Assembly (NCBI GenBank): GCA_900541575.1
Contig: UQKO01000056.1
Location: forward strand, 1 to 16,963
DNA from: an uncultured Prevotella sp.
Lineage (GTDB): Bacteria > Bacteroidota > Bacteroidia > Bacteroidales > Bacteroidaceae
DNA: 16,963 nucleotides
Direction of reading: 5' to 3'
In this document: in pieces, positions 1 to 7,311 of the stretch
Layout of the letters: every line of letters begins with the position of its first letter
Position numbering within the stretch: position 1 is the stretch's first letter
Made by a program: the position numbers and the translations under genes
The notes under the pieces: generated by a model
Seen by the model: the letters and a program-made list of their open reading frames with translations, nothing else
Database searches by the model: none
What the model was told of the DNA's origin: nothing

Positions 1-54
1 ATTACATATATTAACGCAAAAAGTACGCGTAAAATTTGGTGGGTAACATAGGAT

Positions 55-210
55 GCCCAGGGCAAGCGAAGCGACACCCTGGGTCAAAGCACGTTCGTTA
101 GTGACGCCCTGAAAGGGCAGAAGCTTTATATCTATTTCCAACATTGAATGCTTTTGCCCTTACAGGGCGTAACAACACTATCCACGGGAAACCCAGGGCG
201 TTGCCCTGGG
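55..210. repeat. REP/BIME-like inverted pair of GC-rich palindromes
   Basis: Two copies of a roughly 65-base unit face each other, at about 55-124 and 149-210. Each holds a CCCAGGG/CCCTGGG stem (56-62 with 77-83; 192-199 with 203-210) and a short GCCCT-nnn-AGGGC hairpin (106-118; 156-168). The reverse complement of the left copy lines up with the right one through GCTT(C/T)TGCCCTT(T/A)CAGGGCGT and on to the CCCAGGG stem. A fifth hairpin, GGGCT-ttc-AGCCC, follows at 224-236. The palindromes are seen directly. Calling them a REP/BIME-like family of Bacteroidota is inference from their form and from memory of similar intergenic elements. No transposase gene is present. An open frame crosses the unit but has no support as a gene. 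Confidence 0.75.
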
Positions 211-240
211 CTATGCGCTTGTTGGGCTTTCAGCCCGTGC

Positions 241-297
241 ATTATCGGCTGCGGCTCAGCAATTCAAGCAAGCTTGATTGCTGAGTTTTGCGATAAT
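241..297. repeat. Imperfect long inverted repeat
   Basis: Arms ATTATCG (241-247) and CGATAAT (291-297) enclose an inner stem of about 14 pairs. The inner arms are 255-269 and 272-285, with a two-base loop and one unpaired base. The tail TTCAGCCCGT (297-306) directly repeats the end of the preceding palindrome block (229-238), so this may be part of the same composite element. Confidence 0.6.
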
Positions 298-338
298 TCA
301 GCCCGTTTGGAACTAAATCCGAAACTTTAATCCATATA

Positions 339-381
339 TAAAGAACGAGCCGCACTCATGTAATGTAAGAAGTGCGGCTCG
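339..381 (-). terminator. Rho-independent terminator of gyrB
   Basis: A perfect 11-base-pair stem, CGAGCCGCACT at 346-356 with AGTGCGGCTCG at 371-381, has a 14-base loop. It lies 36 bases past the gyrB stop codon. Read on the minus strand it is followed by TTCTTTATATAT, a moderately T-rich tail. Position and form fit an intrinsic terminator. Confidence 0.75.
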
Positions 382-416
382 AGGATGAAGTTTATAAGCT
401 TATGCTTTTAAAAGGC

Positions 417-2375
417 TTATGCGTCAATATTTGCATAGACAGCGTTCTTTTCGATAAACTCGCGGCGTGGGCCTACATCGTCGCCCATGAGCATAGAGAA
501 TATGTAGTCGGCATCTGCGGCATTTTCGAGCGAGACCTGTTTAAGTAAGCGAGTTTCAGGACACATGGTGGTGCTCCATAGCTCTTCGGGATTCATCTCA
601 CCAAGACCTTTATAGCGTTGCGTCTTGATGCTGCCTTCTGTACCATCGCCGTATTTGTCCATGAAGATTTGGCGATCTCGGTCGTTGTAGCAATATTCCG
701 ATACCTTACCTTTCGTACACTTGTAGAGGGGAGGCATAGCGATATAGAGGTAGCCGTCTTGGATAATTTGGGGCATATAGCGGTAGAAAAGCGTCATGAT
801 GAGCGTAGCAATATGTTGACCATCGACATCGGCATCGGCCATGATGATTACCTTGTGGTAGCGTAGCTTCTCTAGGTTGGCCTCCTTGGAATCTTCTCCT
901 AGGCCGAAACGAATGCCTAGAGCCTGAATGATATTGTTTACCTCGTCGCTTTCGAAAGCTTTGTGCCACATGGCTTTTTCTACGTTGAGAATCTTACCAC
1001 GGAGGGGTAGTATGGCTTGTGTGGCGCGGCTACGTCCTTGTTTGGCAGAACCACCTGCGGAATCTCCCTCGACGAGGAATATTTCGCATAGGGCAGGATC
1101 TTTTGTCGAGCAGTCGGCTAGCTTGCCGGGGAGTCCACCTCCAGAGAGGGGGCTTTTGCGCTGCACGCTTTCGCGAGCTTTGCGAGCGGCAATACGTGCG
1201 GTGGCTGCTAGGATTACTTTGTCTACGATGAGTTTGGCTTCTTTCGGATGCTCTTCAAGGTAGTAGTTTAGGGCTTCGCCCACAGCTTGATTAACGGCTC
1301 CTGTCACTTCGCTGTTGCCTAGCTTTGTCTTAGTCTGTCCTTCAAACTGTGGTTCGGCTACTTTTACGCTAATCACGGCGGTGAGTCCCTCGCGGAAGTC
1401 CTCACCAGAGATTTCCACTTTCGCCTTTTCTATCTGCTTGCCAGCGGTCTCTTCGGCGTACTTTTTCAGCACACGTGTGATGGCTTGGCGGAAGCCTACG
1501 AGATGCGTACCGCCCTCAATGGTATTGATATTATTGACGTAAGAATGGATGTTTTCAGAGTAGGAGGTGTTGTACATGATTGCCACCTCGATGGGGATAT
1601 TGTTCTTCTCTGTATTGAGATAGATAACATCGTTGAAGAGATGTTGGCGCGAAGAGTCGATGAAGCGTACAAACTCGCGTAGTCCGAGGTCAGAGTGGAA
1701 CACTTCCTTGCGTGTGTTGCCCTCTTCGTCGGGGCGGAGGTCGGTTAGGGTGATAGTGATACCTGCATTCAAGTAAGCGAGCTCACGCATGCGATTGGCG
1801 AGGATTTCATACTTGTAGGTAGTAGTGGTGAAGATCGTAGGGTCGGGCCAGAAGTGCTGACGGGTGCCTCGCAGTTCCGTGGTACCTACCACTTCTACGG
1901 GAGCTTGGGGATGTCCCTTGGCATATTCTTGGCGATAGATTTTCCCGTCGCGGAATACTTTGGACACCATTTTTGTGCTCAGTGCGTTGACACAGCTCAC
2001 GCCCACGCCGTGCAAACCTCCTGATACTTTATAAGAGCCTTTATCGAACTTACCACCAGCGTGGAGTACGGTCATTACCACTTCCAGGGCGGAACGATGC
2101 TCTTTGGGGTGCATATCTACGGGAATACCACGACCATTATCTTGTACGATGATGGAGTTGTCTTCGCAGATGGTCACTTCGATGTGGGTACAATAGCCAG
2201 CCAGTGCTTCGTCGATAGAGTTGTCCACTGTCTCGTATACGAGGTGGTGGAGACCCTTCTCGCTGATGTCGCCGATGTACATGGCTGGACGTTTGCGCAC
2301 GGCTTCGAGGCCTTCGAGCACCGTGATGTTACTGGCGCTATAGCCTGCCGGGCTTTTCTTTTCTGTATCTTCCAT
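417..2375 (-). CDS. gyrB: DNA gyrase subunit B
   Basis: This is the ATPase and TOPRIM subunit of DNA gyrase, which with GyrA introduces negative supercoils in the cytoplasm. The 652 residues match the shorter GyrB form, without the extra domain found in enterobacteria. The GHKL ATPase domain shows E48/N52 (ETVDNS), D79 in QDNGRG, the lid glycines around 118-126 (SGGLHGVGV), and the transducer Q347/K349 of QTKTKLG. The TOPRIM domain has EGDSAGG with E437, PLRGKILNVEKA at 457-468, and D514/D516/D518 of DADVDG. The C-terminal QRYKGLGEMNPEELW block is at 586-600. SAGG, rather than the SASG of the paralogue at 12385-14406, supports GyrB over ParE. The ATG start gives the usual short N-terminal extension before the conserved TVLEGLEAVRKRPAMYIG. 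No clear Shine-Dalgarno is seen. gyrA is not in the window. The gene follows the surface-protein gene, from which a terminator separates it. Confidence 0.97.
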   Translation of the reverse strand: MEDTEKKSPAGYSASNITVLEGLEAVRKRPAMYIGDISEKGLHHLVYETVDNSIDEALAGYCTHIEVTICEDNSIIVQDNGRGIPVDMHPKEHRSALEVVMTVLHAGGKFDKGSYKVSGGLHGVGVSCVNALSTKMVSKVFRDGKIYRQEYAKGHPQAPVEVVGTTELRGTRQHFWPDPTIFTTTTYKYEILANRMRELAYLNAGITITLTDLRPDEEGNTRKEVFHSDLGLREFVRFIDSSRQHLFNDVIYLNTEKNNIPIEVAIMYNTSYSENIHSYVNNINTIEGGTHLVGFRQAITRVLKKYAEETAGKQIEKAKVEISGEDFREGLTAVISVKVAEPQFEGQTKTKLGNSEVTGAVNQAVGEALNYYLEEHPKEAKLIVDKVILAATARIAARKARESVQRKSPLSGGGLPGKLADCSTKDPALCEIFLVEGDSAGGSAKQGRSRATQAILPLRGKILNVEKAMWHKAFESDEVNNIIQALGIRFGLGEDSKEANLEKLRYHKVIIMADADVDGQHIATLIMTLFYRYMPQIIQDGYLYIAMPPLYKCTKGKVSEYCYNDRDRQIFMDKYGDGTEGSIKTQRYKGLGEMNPEELWSTTMCPETRLLKQVSLENAADADYIFSMLMGDDVGPRREFIEKNAVYANIDA

Positions 2376-2455
2376 TAGGGGTGATTTTGTATTCTTGCTT
2401 TAGGTTGTACACCTGGGCTTTTCTGCTTGATAGATTACTCGGTGTATATTCTTTG

Positions 2456-2463
2456 CAAAAATA
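2456..2463 (-). promoter_or_regulatory. Possible -7 box of the gyrB promoter
   Basis: The minus strand reads TATTTTTG here, which fits the Bacteroidota -7 consensus TAnnTTTG, about 80 bases before the gyrB start. No TTG or TTTG lies at the expected distance upstream, so support is weak. A promoter is nevertheless expected here, because a terminator precedes gyrB. Confidence 0.3.
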
Positions 2464-2528
2464 CTGTTTTTCTTTGAGATATAAGAATTTTTCGCTCTTG
2501 ATTTTCCCCTATAATGGAGGCTTCCAAT

Positions 2529-2700
2529 CTACTCCCAGCCAATACAGAGAGTTGCTAGCTTACTTTCAGTCAATTTTCAGCCAATACTGTGGGCGATGCG
2601 GGGAAATGTCGCCCACTGTATTGGCTGGAGAGTAGGCTGAAGATAGGCTGAATATATTAGTTGATGACAAGCTGAAGTAGGCTCTGAGTGTAGGCTGAAA
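2529..2700. repeat. GGCTGA-type repeat cluster with a 19-bp hairpin
   Basis: A 19-base arm (2578-2596) pairs with 2609-2627 with one mismatch and a 12-base loop. A second copy of the outer arm, CAGCCAATACAG at 2536-2547, pairs perfectly with 2616-2627, so two foldings compete. Downstream, TAGGCTGAA recurs at 2633-2641, 2644-2652 and 2691-2699, with TAGGCT at 2678-2683. Degenerate inverse copies lie to the left of the hairpin (around 2561-2580). This fills most of the gap between the surface-protein terminator and gyrB. No gene is seen in it, and its nature is unknown. Confidence 0.7.
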
Positions 2701-2706
2701 AGCACA

Positions 2707-2740
2707 CAAAAAAGGCGCAACCCTTGTTGGATTGCGCCTT
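2707..2740 (-). terminator. Rho-independent terminator of the surface-protein gene
   Basis: AAGGCGCAA (2712-2720) and TTGCGCCTT (2732-2740) form a perfect 9-base-pair stem. Read on the minus strand it runs straight into TTTTTTGTG. It lies 52 bases past the stop codon of the gene at 2793-6509. Another perfect hairpin precedes it in the transcript: ACCGACT (2752-2758) with AGTCGGT (2763-2769) and a four-base loop. Confidence 0.88.
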
Positions 2741-2792
2741 ATATTTACCTTACCGACTAATCAGTCGGTGAGGGAGAGTGAGCATGCTGAGC

Positions 2793-5700
2793 TTACTTTA
2801 CAAGCACCTTCTGGCCACCTACTACGTAGATACCAGCGGGGAGGTTGTTAGTAGCGTTAACGCTCTTCACGTTCTTGCGGATGAGTGTACCATCGATGCT
2901 GTATACGTTAACGATAGCGGGGAGAACAACAGCCTTAGCGGTGTTGATACCAGTTACGTTTACGCTGCCGAGAGCGATAGTAGCGTCGCCAGTTTCAGTA
3001 GTAGCAGAGCAAGTACCATCGAGCAAACCAGAGTTTACAGGGATAGTAGTGCTAGTGTTAGCCTGAGCAAGCTTACCTTGTGCATTGAAGAATGCGAAGT
3101 TTTCAGAACCACCGAGAGTGTGAGTCATGCTACCGATGAGGCCGTTGCCATTCTTCACTTCGAAGCTGTAAGCGGGCATTGTGCCATCTTCGAGACTGCC
3201 AGCGTCTGCAATGGTCATAGCTACCTTGTTGCCGTGCTGTACGCTGAAGGGAGAGTAGATGAATGGAGTACCTGCGGGGATTGTATTTTCAATCTTAGCG
3301 AGTACGAGGTTCGCATTGTCTGAAGATACACCTACAATAGAGTAAGCTTGTCCATTAAGGTCGCCACCTTGAGGATCGATAGCTACAGGCATTGTAGCGA
3401 TGTAGTAGTTTTCACCTTCACCAGTAGAAACCTTATTGTCTACGTAGAAGTCTTGGTTCATGTTGAAGTCTTCCACTTCATCCAACTTCCAGTAAGAGCT
3501 TTCGTCGGAAGCACCCTTCCATGCAACAACGGTAGAAGTGGCACCATTGGTGTTGAGGTAAGTCTGGTTGCCATCGTTTGCAGAACCATCGTGAGAAACA
3601 CCAGCAAGGAGGCGGAAGGTCTTAGCGCCTACACCTTCTACGGGGATCTCAACGGGAGTAGTGCTCTGGAGCACCTGACCATTGCTAGGAGCAATGTACA
3701 TACCAGTAGCTACGTTGCGGAGAACAATCTTGCCACCTTCGCTCTTCTCAGCGTACCATGCGGTACGGAGGTCGCTTTGTACGTCGATGGTGTCGGTGAG
3801 CACACTTTCGTATTCTTCAGGAGTCTTTGCTTCAGTGATGTCGGCAGAACCATCAGCACGGAAGAACTTCACAGTACCCTGCTGAGAACCGTTGTTTACA
3901 GAAGTAGAAGCATCGGTGTTGGGTGAGTATACGATAGAGTTGTAAAGTGTACCGCTGAAGCCTTCGCTTGCAGTACCTACCTTGGTAGAAGCAGAGTGGA
4001 GCATGTATACCTTACCAGCTTCGGGAAGGATGATAGAAGCCTTGAATTTAGCAAGTGCATCGTTGATTGTCTTTACAGCCTCTTTGATTTCGTTGACATT
4101 GGTGCTGCTGAAATCGTTGAAGTTGTTAAGAGCAGTTTCGAGTGCTGCAGCTTCATTCTCATCGTAGAGACCTAGCTCTGTACCAATGAGACCACCGTCT
4201 TGTGCATCCTTGAGGAATTTCTTGGCAGTAGTAAGCGCCTTAGTTACGTTGTTTACATCAGGATAGTTGCTGATGAAGTTGTCGTAAGCTGTTTTCAGAG
4301 CAGTGACTTCTTCCTGAGTAGCGTTACCACCAGTTGCGAGTTTCGTCTTAGCAGCGTTGACAAGTTCAGCGAGAGTAGTCTTGATAGCTTCGGGAACGGC
4401 AGCCATCTCGGGAGTTTCGGTAGCTACAGCGTCGGTGCTAGCCTGCCAGATGTTGGCTTGACCCAAGCAGAAGTAACCACGGTCGGTCCGAGCATTCGTC
4501 TTGTTGAAGATGGTTCCAACAGCAGCAAGTTTGATATACTTGTAAGAGCCGTTGAACTTCACGTAAGCTGTACCGATACCATCTTCGATGGTCTTCTCTT
4601 CGTGAGCTTGATTCTTGTTGTAACCAGCAGCTTCAGCATCTTCAGCAGTCCAAGCAGGATAAGTAGCAGGGTAAGCCCAGTTGATAGTAGCAGTACCAAG
4701 GTCGGTCCATTGAGCAGCGTTTGCAGACTCTTCGCTAGAGCCATCGAACTCATTTGTACCATAGATCTCAAGCATAGTGGGGTAGTCATTACCCGTGTGG
4801 CGCTTTGCAAGTTTTACTTCGAGAGCGCCAGTTACAGCTTCATTAAGCGTAGCTACGAGGTAGTGGTTCTTAGTGAAAGAAGGAGTGAATTCTTTAGCTG
4901 ACCAAGAAGTGTGGAAGTAGGTGTTGAGGTTAGCATCGTTGAGTGCCATGTATTCACCTTCGCTCTCTTCCTTGGCGTTGCACCACCAGTTGGTGTTATT
5001 TTCGTCAGCACCTGGATCTACGAGGTAGCCATCGTGAGTGAAGTCTTCATCGGTTCCAGCAGCAGAAGCAGAGTTGTAGACGATACCCTTATTGTAAGCA
5101 GTGAAAGCAGTGGAGAATACTTCCTGCAACTTAGCGTTGAGTTCATCCTGACGAGCCTTGGCCAATGTGGTCTTAAATTCATCTTCGTTGACAGAAACGA
5201 ATACGAAGTGGTTACCAGCATCATTCTTGTCTGTCCAACTCAAAGTAGTTCCAGCGGGGTTTGTACAAACAATATCTTGTGTGCCTTCGGGCTGGAAGCG
5301 GAATGCAGCCTTAGAAACTTCACCATCGTGAAGTGCTACGAAATTAGAAGCAGCATTACCGAGGAGGTAGTGGCTGTCCTTATTCGTCTTCTGCATATAG
5401 CCTTGCAGATTCTCGTTGTAGAAAGTAAGAACTTCCTTACCATCGGCATTGGTTACATGAGAAACACGCCATACGTAGGGTACGAGTTCCTTGGTGAAAG
5501 TGCCATCGTAGTTAGCAAGTGCTTTACATGAAGTGCGATTTACGTTGTTAGCAGTCTCACCATAGAGGTAAAGGTTGGTATCACGAGAGTCGTGGATGAG
5601 GTAGAGACCATCAGTCAAGGGGTTCATACCATTTTCAACGGCTTCCATGGCGCTCTTCATTTTTACGCAGAGAGCTTCGTATGCTTCGTCAGAGAGAGAC

Positions 5701-6509
5701 TGATCGGCAGCAGCAGTAGCTTCGGTGTAAACTTCCTGAGCAACCTTTACGAGTTCGGCAGGATAAGTACCTGCAGTGGTACCTGTGGTGAAGCGGTCAG
5801 CGGGCTGGCCTTCTGAGAAATAGAAATCGTAGTAAGCGTCAAACTTCTCCTTACCAGCGAGGGTAGATACTGTACGGAATTCCCATACATTGGTATCATT
5901 GTAGATAGAGTAGAATACGCTACCAGAGTAGTGACCAATGAACTGAGCGTGAACTTCTTCACTACCATCCTTCGTAAAGAGGGTGTTGGCACGTGCAAGG
6001 ACAAAACCTGCTTGAGAACTGAAATCATTAGCACTTGTAGCATAGTCGATAGCACTAGAAGCATCGCCTGTTTGGAATTGCTTGCAAGTAACTTTCATTG
6101 CCTCGGCTACATTGGTGGTAGTGGGGAACATCTTACCATCAAAGCTTTCTTCTGATGTGTCTTCACCTTTGCCAGAACCATCAAAAGCAGGCTTAAGTTC
6201 ATAGTCCTTAAAGTAAAGACCTGTAGACTTCTGCTTGAGAGTGTAAATGGGGTTACCATTGCCATCTGTACCGGCAGCTTCGAGTACATAGAACACATCT
6301 GCGGTAATAGAGGTGCTAAAGCTAGATCCGCAAAGGAATCCGCCACCACCATTGTGACTACCAAGAGCTTTCAAGACGATGTCCTTACCAACGATTGTAC
6401 TAGGATCGCTGACAGGATCACTCACCTTGTAGTCTTGTGCAACCGCAGAGGTAATTCCCGCTAATGTAAGCAGGAATAATGAAAGGAAATAGTTGTAAAA
6501 CCTTTTCAT
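2793..6509 (-). CDS. Large secreted surface protein, lectin-like and discoidin-like modules, type IX sorting-like tail
   Basis: The 1238 residues begin with a signal peptide: a basic start, a hydrophobic run from about 8 to 20, and AVA at 22-24 as a cleavage motif. Three segments look alike (about 70-215, 300-440 and 832-1012). Each has a Y-hydrophobic opening, a W-x-(F/V/A) strand, and a line such as LKQKSTGLYF, FYNENLQGYM or LRNVATGMYI, suggesting ricin-like or other beta-type binding units. Residues about 500-690 resemble a discoidin/F5-8 type C carbohydrate-binding domain (WWCNAKEESEG, then IYGTNEF, then YIKLAAVG). Helical linkers follow at 705-770 and 785-825. The last 40 residues (NVYSIDG, then LPAGIYVVGGQKVLVK) look like the C-terminal tail used by type IX secretion. 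Codons such as GGT, GCT, AAC and AAG dominate, as in highly expressed genes. No catalytic motif is recognised. A cell-surface, glycan-binding role is inference. Confidence 0.9.
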   Translation of the reverse strand: MKRFYNYFLSLFLLTLAGITSAVAQDYKVSDPVSDPSTIVGKDIVLKALGSHNGGGGFLCGSSFSTSITADVFYVLEAAGTDGNGNPIYTLKQKSTGLYFKDYELKPAFDGSGKGEDTSEESFDGKMFPTTTNVAEAMKVTCKQFQTGDASSAIDYATSANDFSSQAGFVLARANTLFTKDGSEEVHAQFIGHYSGSVFYSIYNDTNVWEFRTVSTLAGKEKFDAYYDFYFSEGQPADRFTTGTTAGTYPAELVKVAQEVYTEATAAADQSLSDEAYEALCVKMKSAMEAVENGMNPLTDGLYLIHDSRDTNLYLYGETANNVNRTSCKALANYDGTFTKELVPYVWRVSHVTNADGKEVLTFYNENLQGYMQKTNKDSHYLLGNAASNFVALHDGEVSKAAFRFQPEGTQDIVCTNPAGTTLSWTDKNDAGNHFVFVSVNEDEFKTTLAKARQDELNAKLQEVFSTAFTAYNKGIVYNSASAAGTDEDFTHDGYLVDPGADENNTNWWCNAKEESEGEYMALNDANLNTYFHTSWSAKEFTPSFTKNHYLVATLNEAVTGALEVKLAKRHTGNDYPTMLEIYGTNEFDGSSEESANAAQWTDLGTATINWAYPATYPAWTAEDAEAAGYNKNQAHEEKTIEDGIGTAYVKFNGSYKYIKLAAVGTIFNKTNARTDRGYFCLGQANIWQASTDAVATETPEMAAVPEAIKTTLAELVNAAKTKLATGGNATQEEVTALKTAYDNFISNYPDVNNVTKALTTAKKFLKDAQDGGLIGTELGLYDENEAAALETALNNFNDFSSTNVNEIKEAVKTINDALAKFKASIILPEAGKVYMLHSASTKVGTASEGFSGTLYNSIVYSPNTDASTSVNNGSQQGTVKFFRADGSADITEAKTPEEYESVLTDTIDVQSDLRTAWYAEKSEGGKIVLRNVATGMYIAPSNGQVLQSTTPVEIPVEGVGAKTFRLLAGVSHDGSANDGNQTYLNTNGATSTVVAWKGASDESSYWKLDEVEDFNMNQDFYVDNKVSTGEGENYYIATMPVAIDPQGGDLNGQAYSIVGVSSDNANLVLAKIENTIPAGTPFIYSPFSVQHGNKVAMTIADAGSLEDGTMPAYSFEVKNGNGLIGSMTHTLGGSENFAFFNAQGKLAQANTSTTIPVNSGLLDGTCSATTETGDATIALGSVNVTGINTAKAVVLPAIVNVYSIDGTLIRKNVKSVNATNNLPAGIYVVGGQKVLVK

Positions 6510-6610
6510 TTGCGTGAGTAATTATTAAAGTTAAACATAGAATTAAGTTTTGATTTAAGGGGCGCATTCACGATGCGCCCTTGCTTCGGGTGGAGCTAAT
6601 GCTCCATATT
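6510..6610 (-). promoter_or_regulatory. Structured 5' leader of the surface-protein gene
   Basis: About 100 bases separate the predicted transcription start from the ATG. The leader holds two perfect hairpins: GGAGC-taat-GCTCC (6592-6605) and GGGCGCAT-tcacg-ATGCGCCC (6560-6580). A strongly A/T-rich stretch without a Shine-Dalgarno motif then leads to the start codon. No T-run follows either hairpin, so they are not obvious terminators. mRNA stabilisation or translational control is possible but unproven. Confidence 0.5.
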
Positions 6611-6616
6611 ACGCGG

Positions 6617-6648
6617 CAAAGATAACGTTTTATTTCGCAATGTCGCAA
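6617..6648 (-). promoter_or_regulatory. Bacteroidota-type promoter of the surface-protein gene
   Basis: On the minus strand TTG (6646-6648), a 21-base spacer and TATCTTTG (6617-6624) match the -33/-7 pattern of Bacteroidota primary sigma factor promoters. Transcription would start near 6610. Confidence 0.65.
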
Positions 6649-6776
6649 TGTTTTTACGTTTCTTTTGTTAGAATTTAATAGTTTATAAGGTTTGATGTTG
6701 CAAACAGAGGTGTGCAATTTTTTAGTATTTCCTCAGTGCGATCATGCTTATTCTTTACTGAAGTTTTGAACATTAC

Positions 6777-7105
6777 TATACGAACACAGATATAACAGAT
6801 AGTTCTCTATTCGTGTTATCTGTGTTATCTGTGTTCGAAAAAAGATAAATCTCTAATCGTGTTATGAGTTATACGAACACAGATATAACAGATCTAACAG
6901 ATAATTCTTTATCTGTGTTCAAAAATAAAGAACTAACAGATAATTCTCTATTCGTGTTATCTGTGTTCGAAAAAGATAAATCTCTAATCGTGTTATGAGT
7001 TATACGAACACAGATATAACAGATCTAACAGATAATTCTTTATCTGTGTTTAAAAATAAAGAACTAACAGATAATTCTCTATTCGTGTTATTAGTGTAGT
7101 TCTTT
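6777..7105. repeat. Tandem 131-base repeat with internal inverted repeats
   Basis: Bases 6844-6960 recur at 6975-7091 with one mismatch, a period of 131. A shortened related copy lies at 6777-6843. Each unit is built from ACACAGAT/ATCTGTGT motifs in both orientations. For example, CGAACACAGAT at 6874-6884 is the inverse of 6959-6969, and ACACAGATA at 6878-6886 is the inverse of 6910-6918. The DNA is A/T-rich with no credible coding frame. The stretch from about 6650 to 6776, between the promoter and the repeats, shows nothing recognisable. Confidence 0.8.
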
Positions 7106-7127
7106 ATACGAATACGCATATTCTGTA

Positions 7128-7167
7128 AACAAAACAAACGAGGCTGTACAGCTCTCTGTACAGCCTC
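7128..7167 (-). terminator. Rho-independent terminator downstream of the outer-membrane barrel gene
   Basis: A perfect 12-base-pair stem, GAGGCTGTACAG (7140-7151) with CTGTACAGCCTC (7156-7167), has a four-base loop. On the minus strand it is followed by GTTTGTTTTGTTT. It is the first terminator-like structure after the minus-strand gene block that begins near 15600. Confidence 0.85.
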
Positions 7168-7214
7168 ATTTAGGACAAGAACATAACAATCTATGTATTC
7201 TACTTAACTCGGTG

Positions 7215-7245
7215 CAAAGATACGGCGACTTCCTTGCCTTGCCAA
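7215..7245 (-). promoter_or_regulatory. Promoter-like site between the barrel gene and its terminator
   Basis: TTG (7243-7245), a 20-base spacer and TATCTTTG (7215-7222) on the minus strand match the Bacteroidota promoter pattern. It lies after the stop codon of the barrel gene and before the terminator at 7128-7167. It would therefore produce only a short RNA of about 80 bases, unless the terminator is read through. Confidence 0.45.
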
Positions 7246-7311
7246 TACCTATATATGGGTATTTATGGCTTTTTGCCGCTCAATGCGAGTTCTTTTGCTC
7301 TTTGCGCCAAT

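Noticed and set aside
148..330. A 60-codon plus-strand frame over the palindromic repeats
   Set aside because: It is made almost wholly of REP-like palindromes and shows no protein character.
2778..5531. Four long open frames on the plus strand opposite the surface-protein gene (2778-3323, 3348-3926, 4200-4901, 4911-5531)
   Set aside because: All are codon-aligned with the minus-strand gene, so their stops would require TTA, CTA or TCA codons, which this gene rarely uses. They lack family features and are a shadow of codon bias.
6777..7105. CRISPR array or insertion sequence
   Set aside because: There is no repeat-spacer alternation, no transposase frame and no terminal inverted repeats with target duplication. 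It reads as a tandem duplication.
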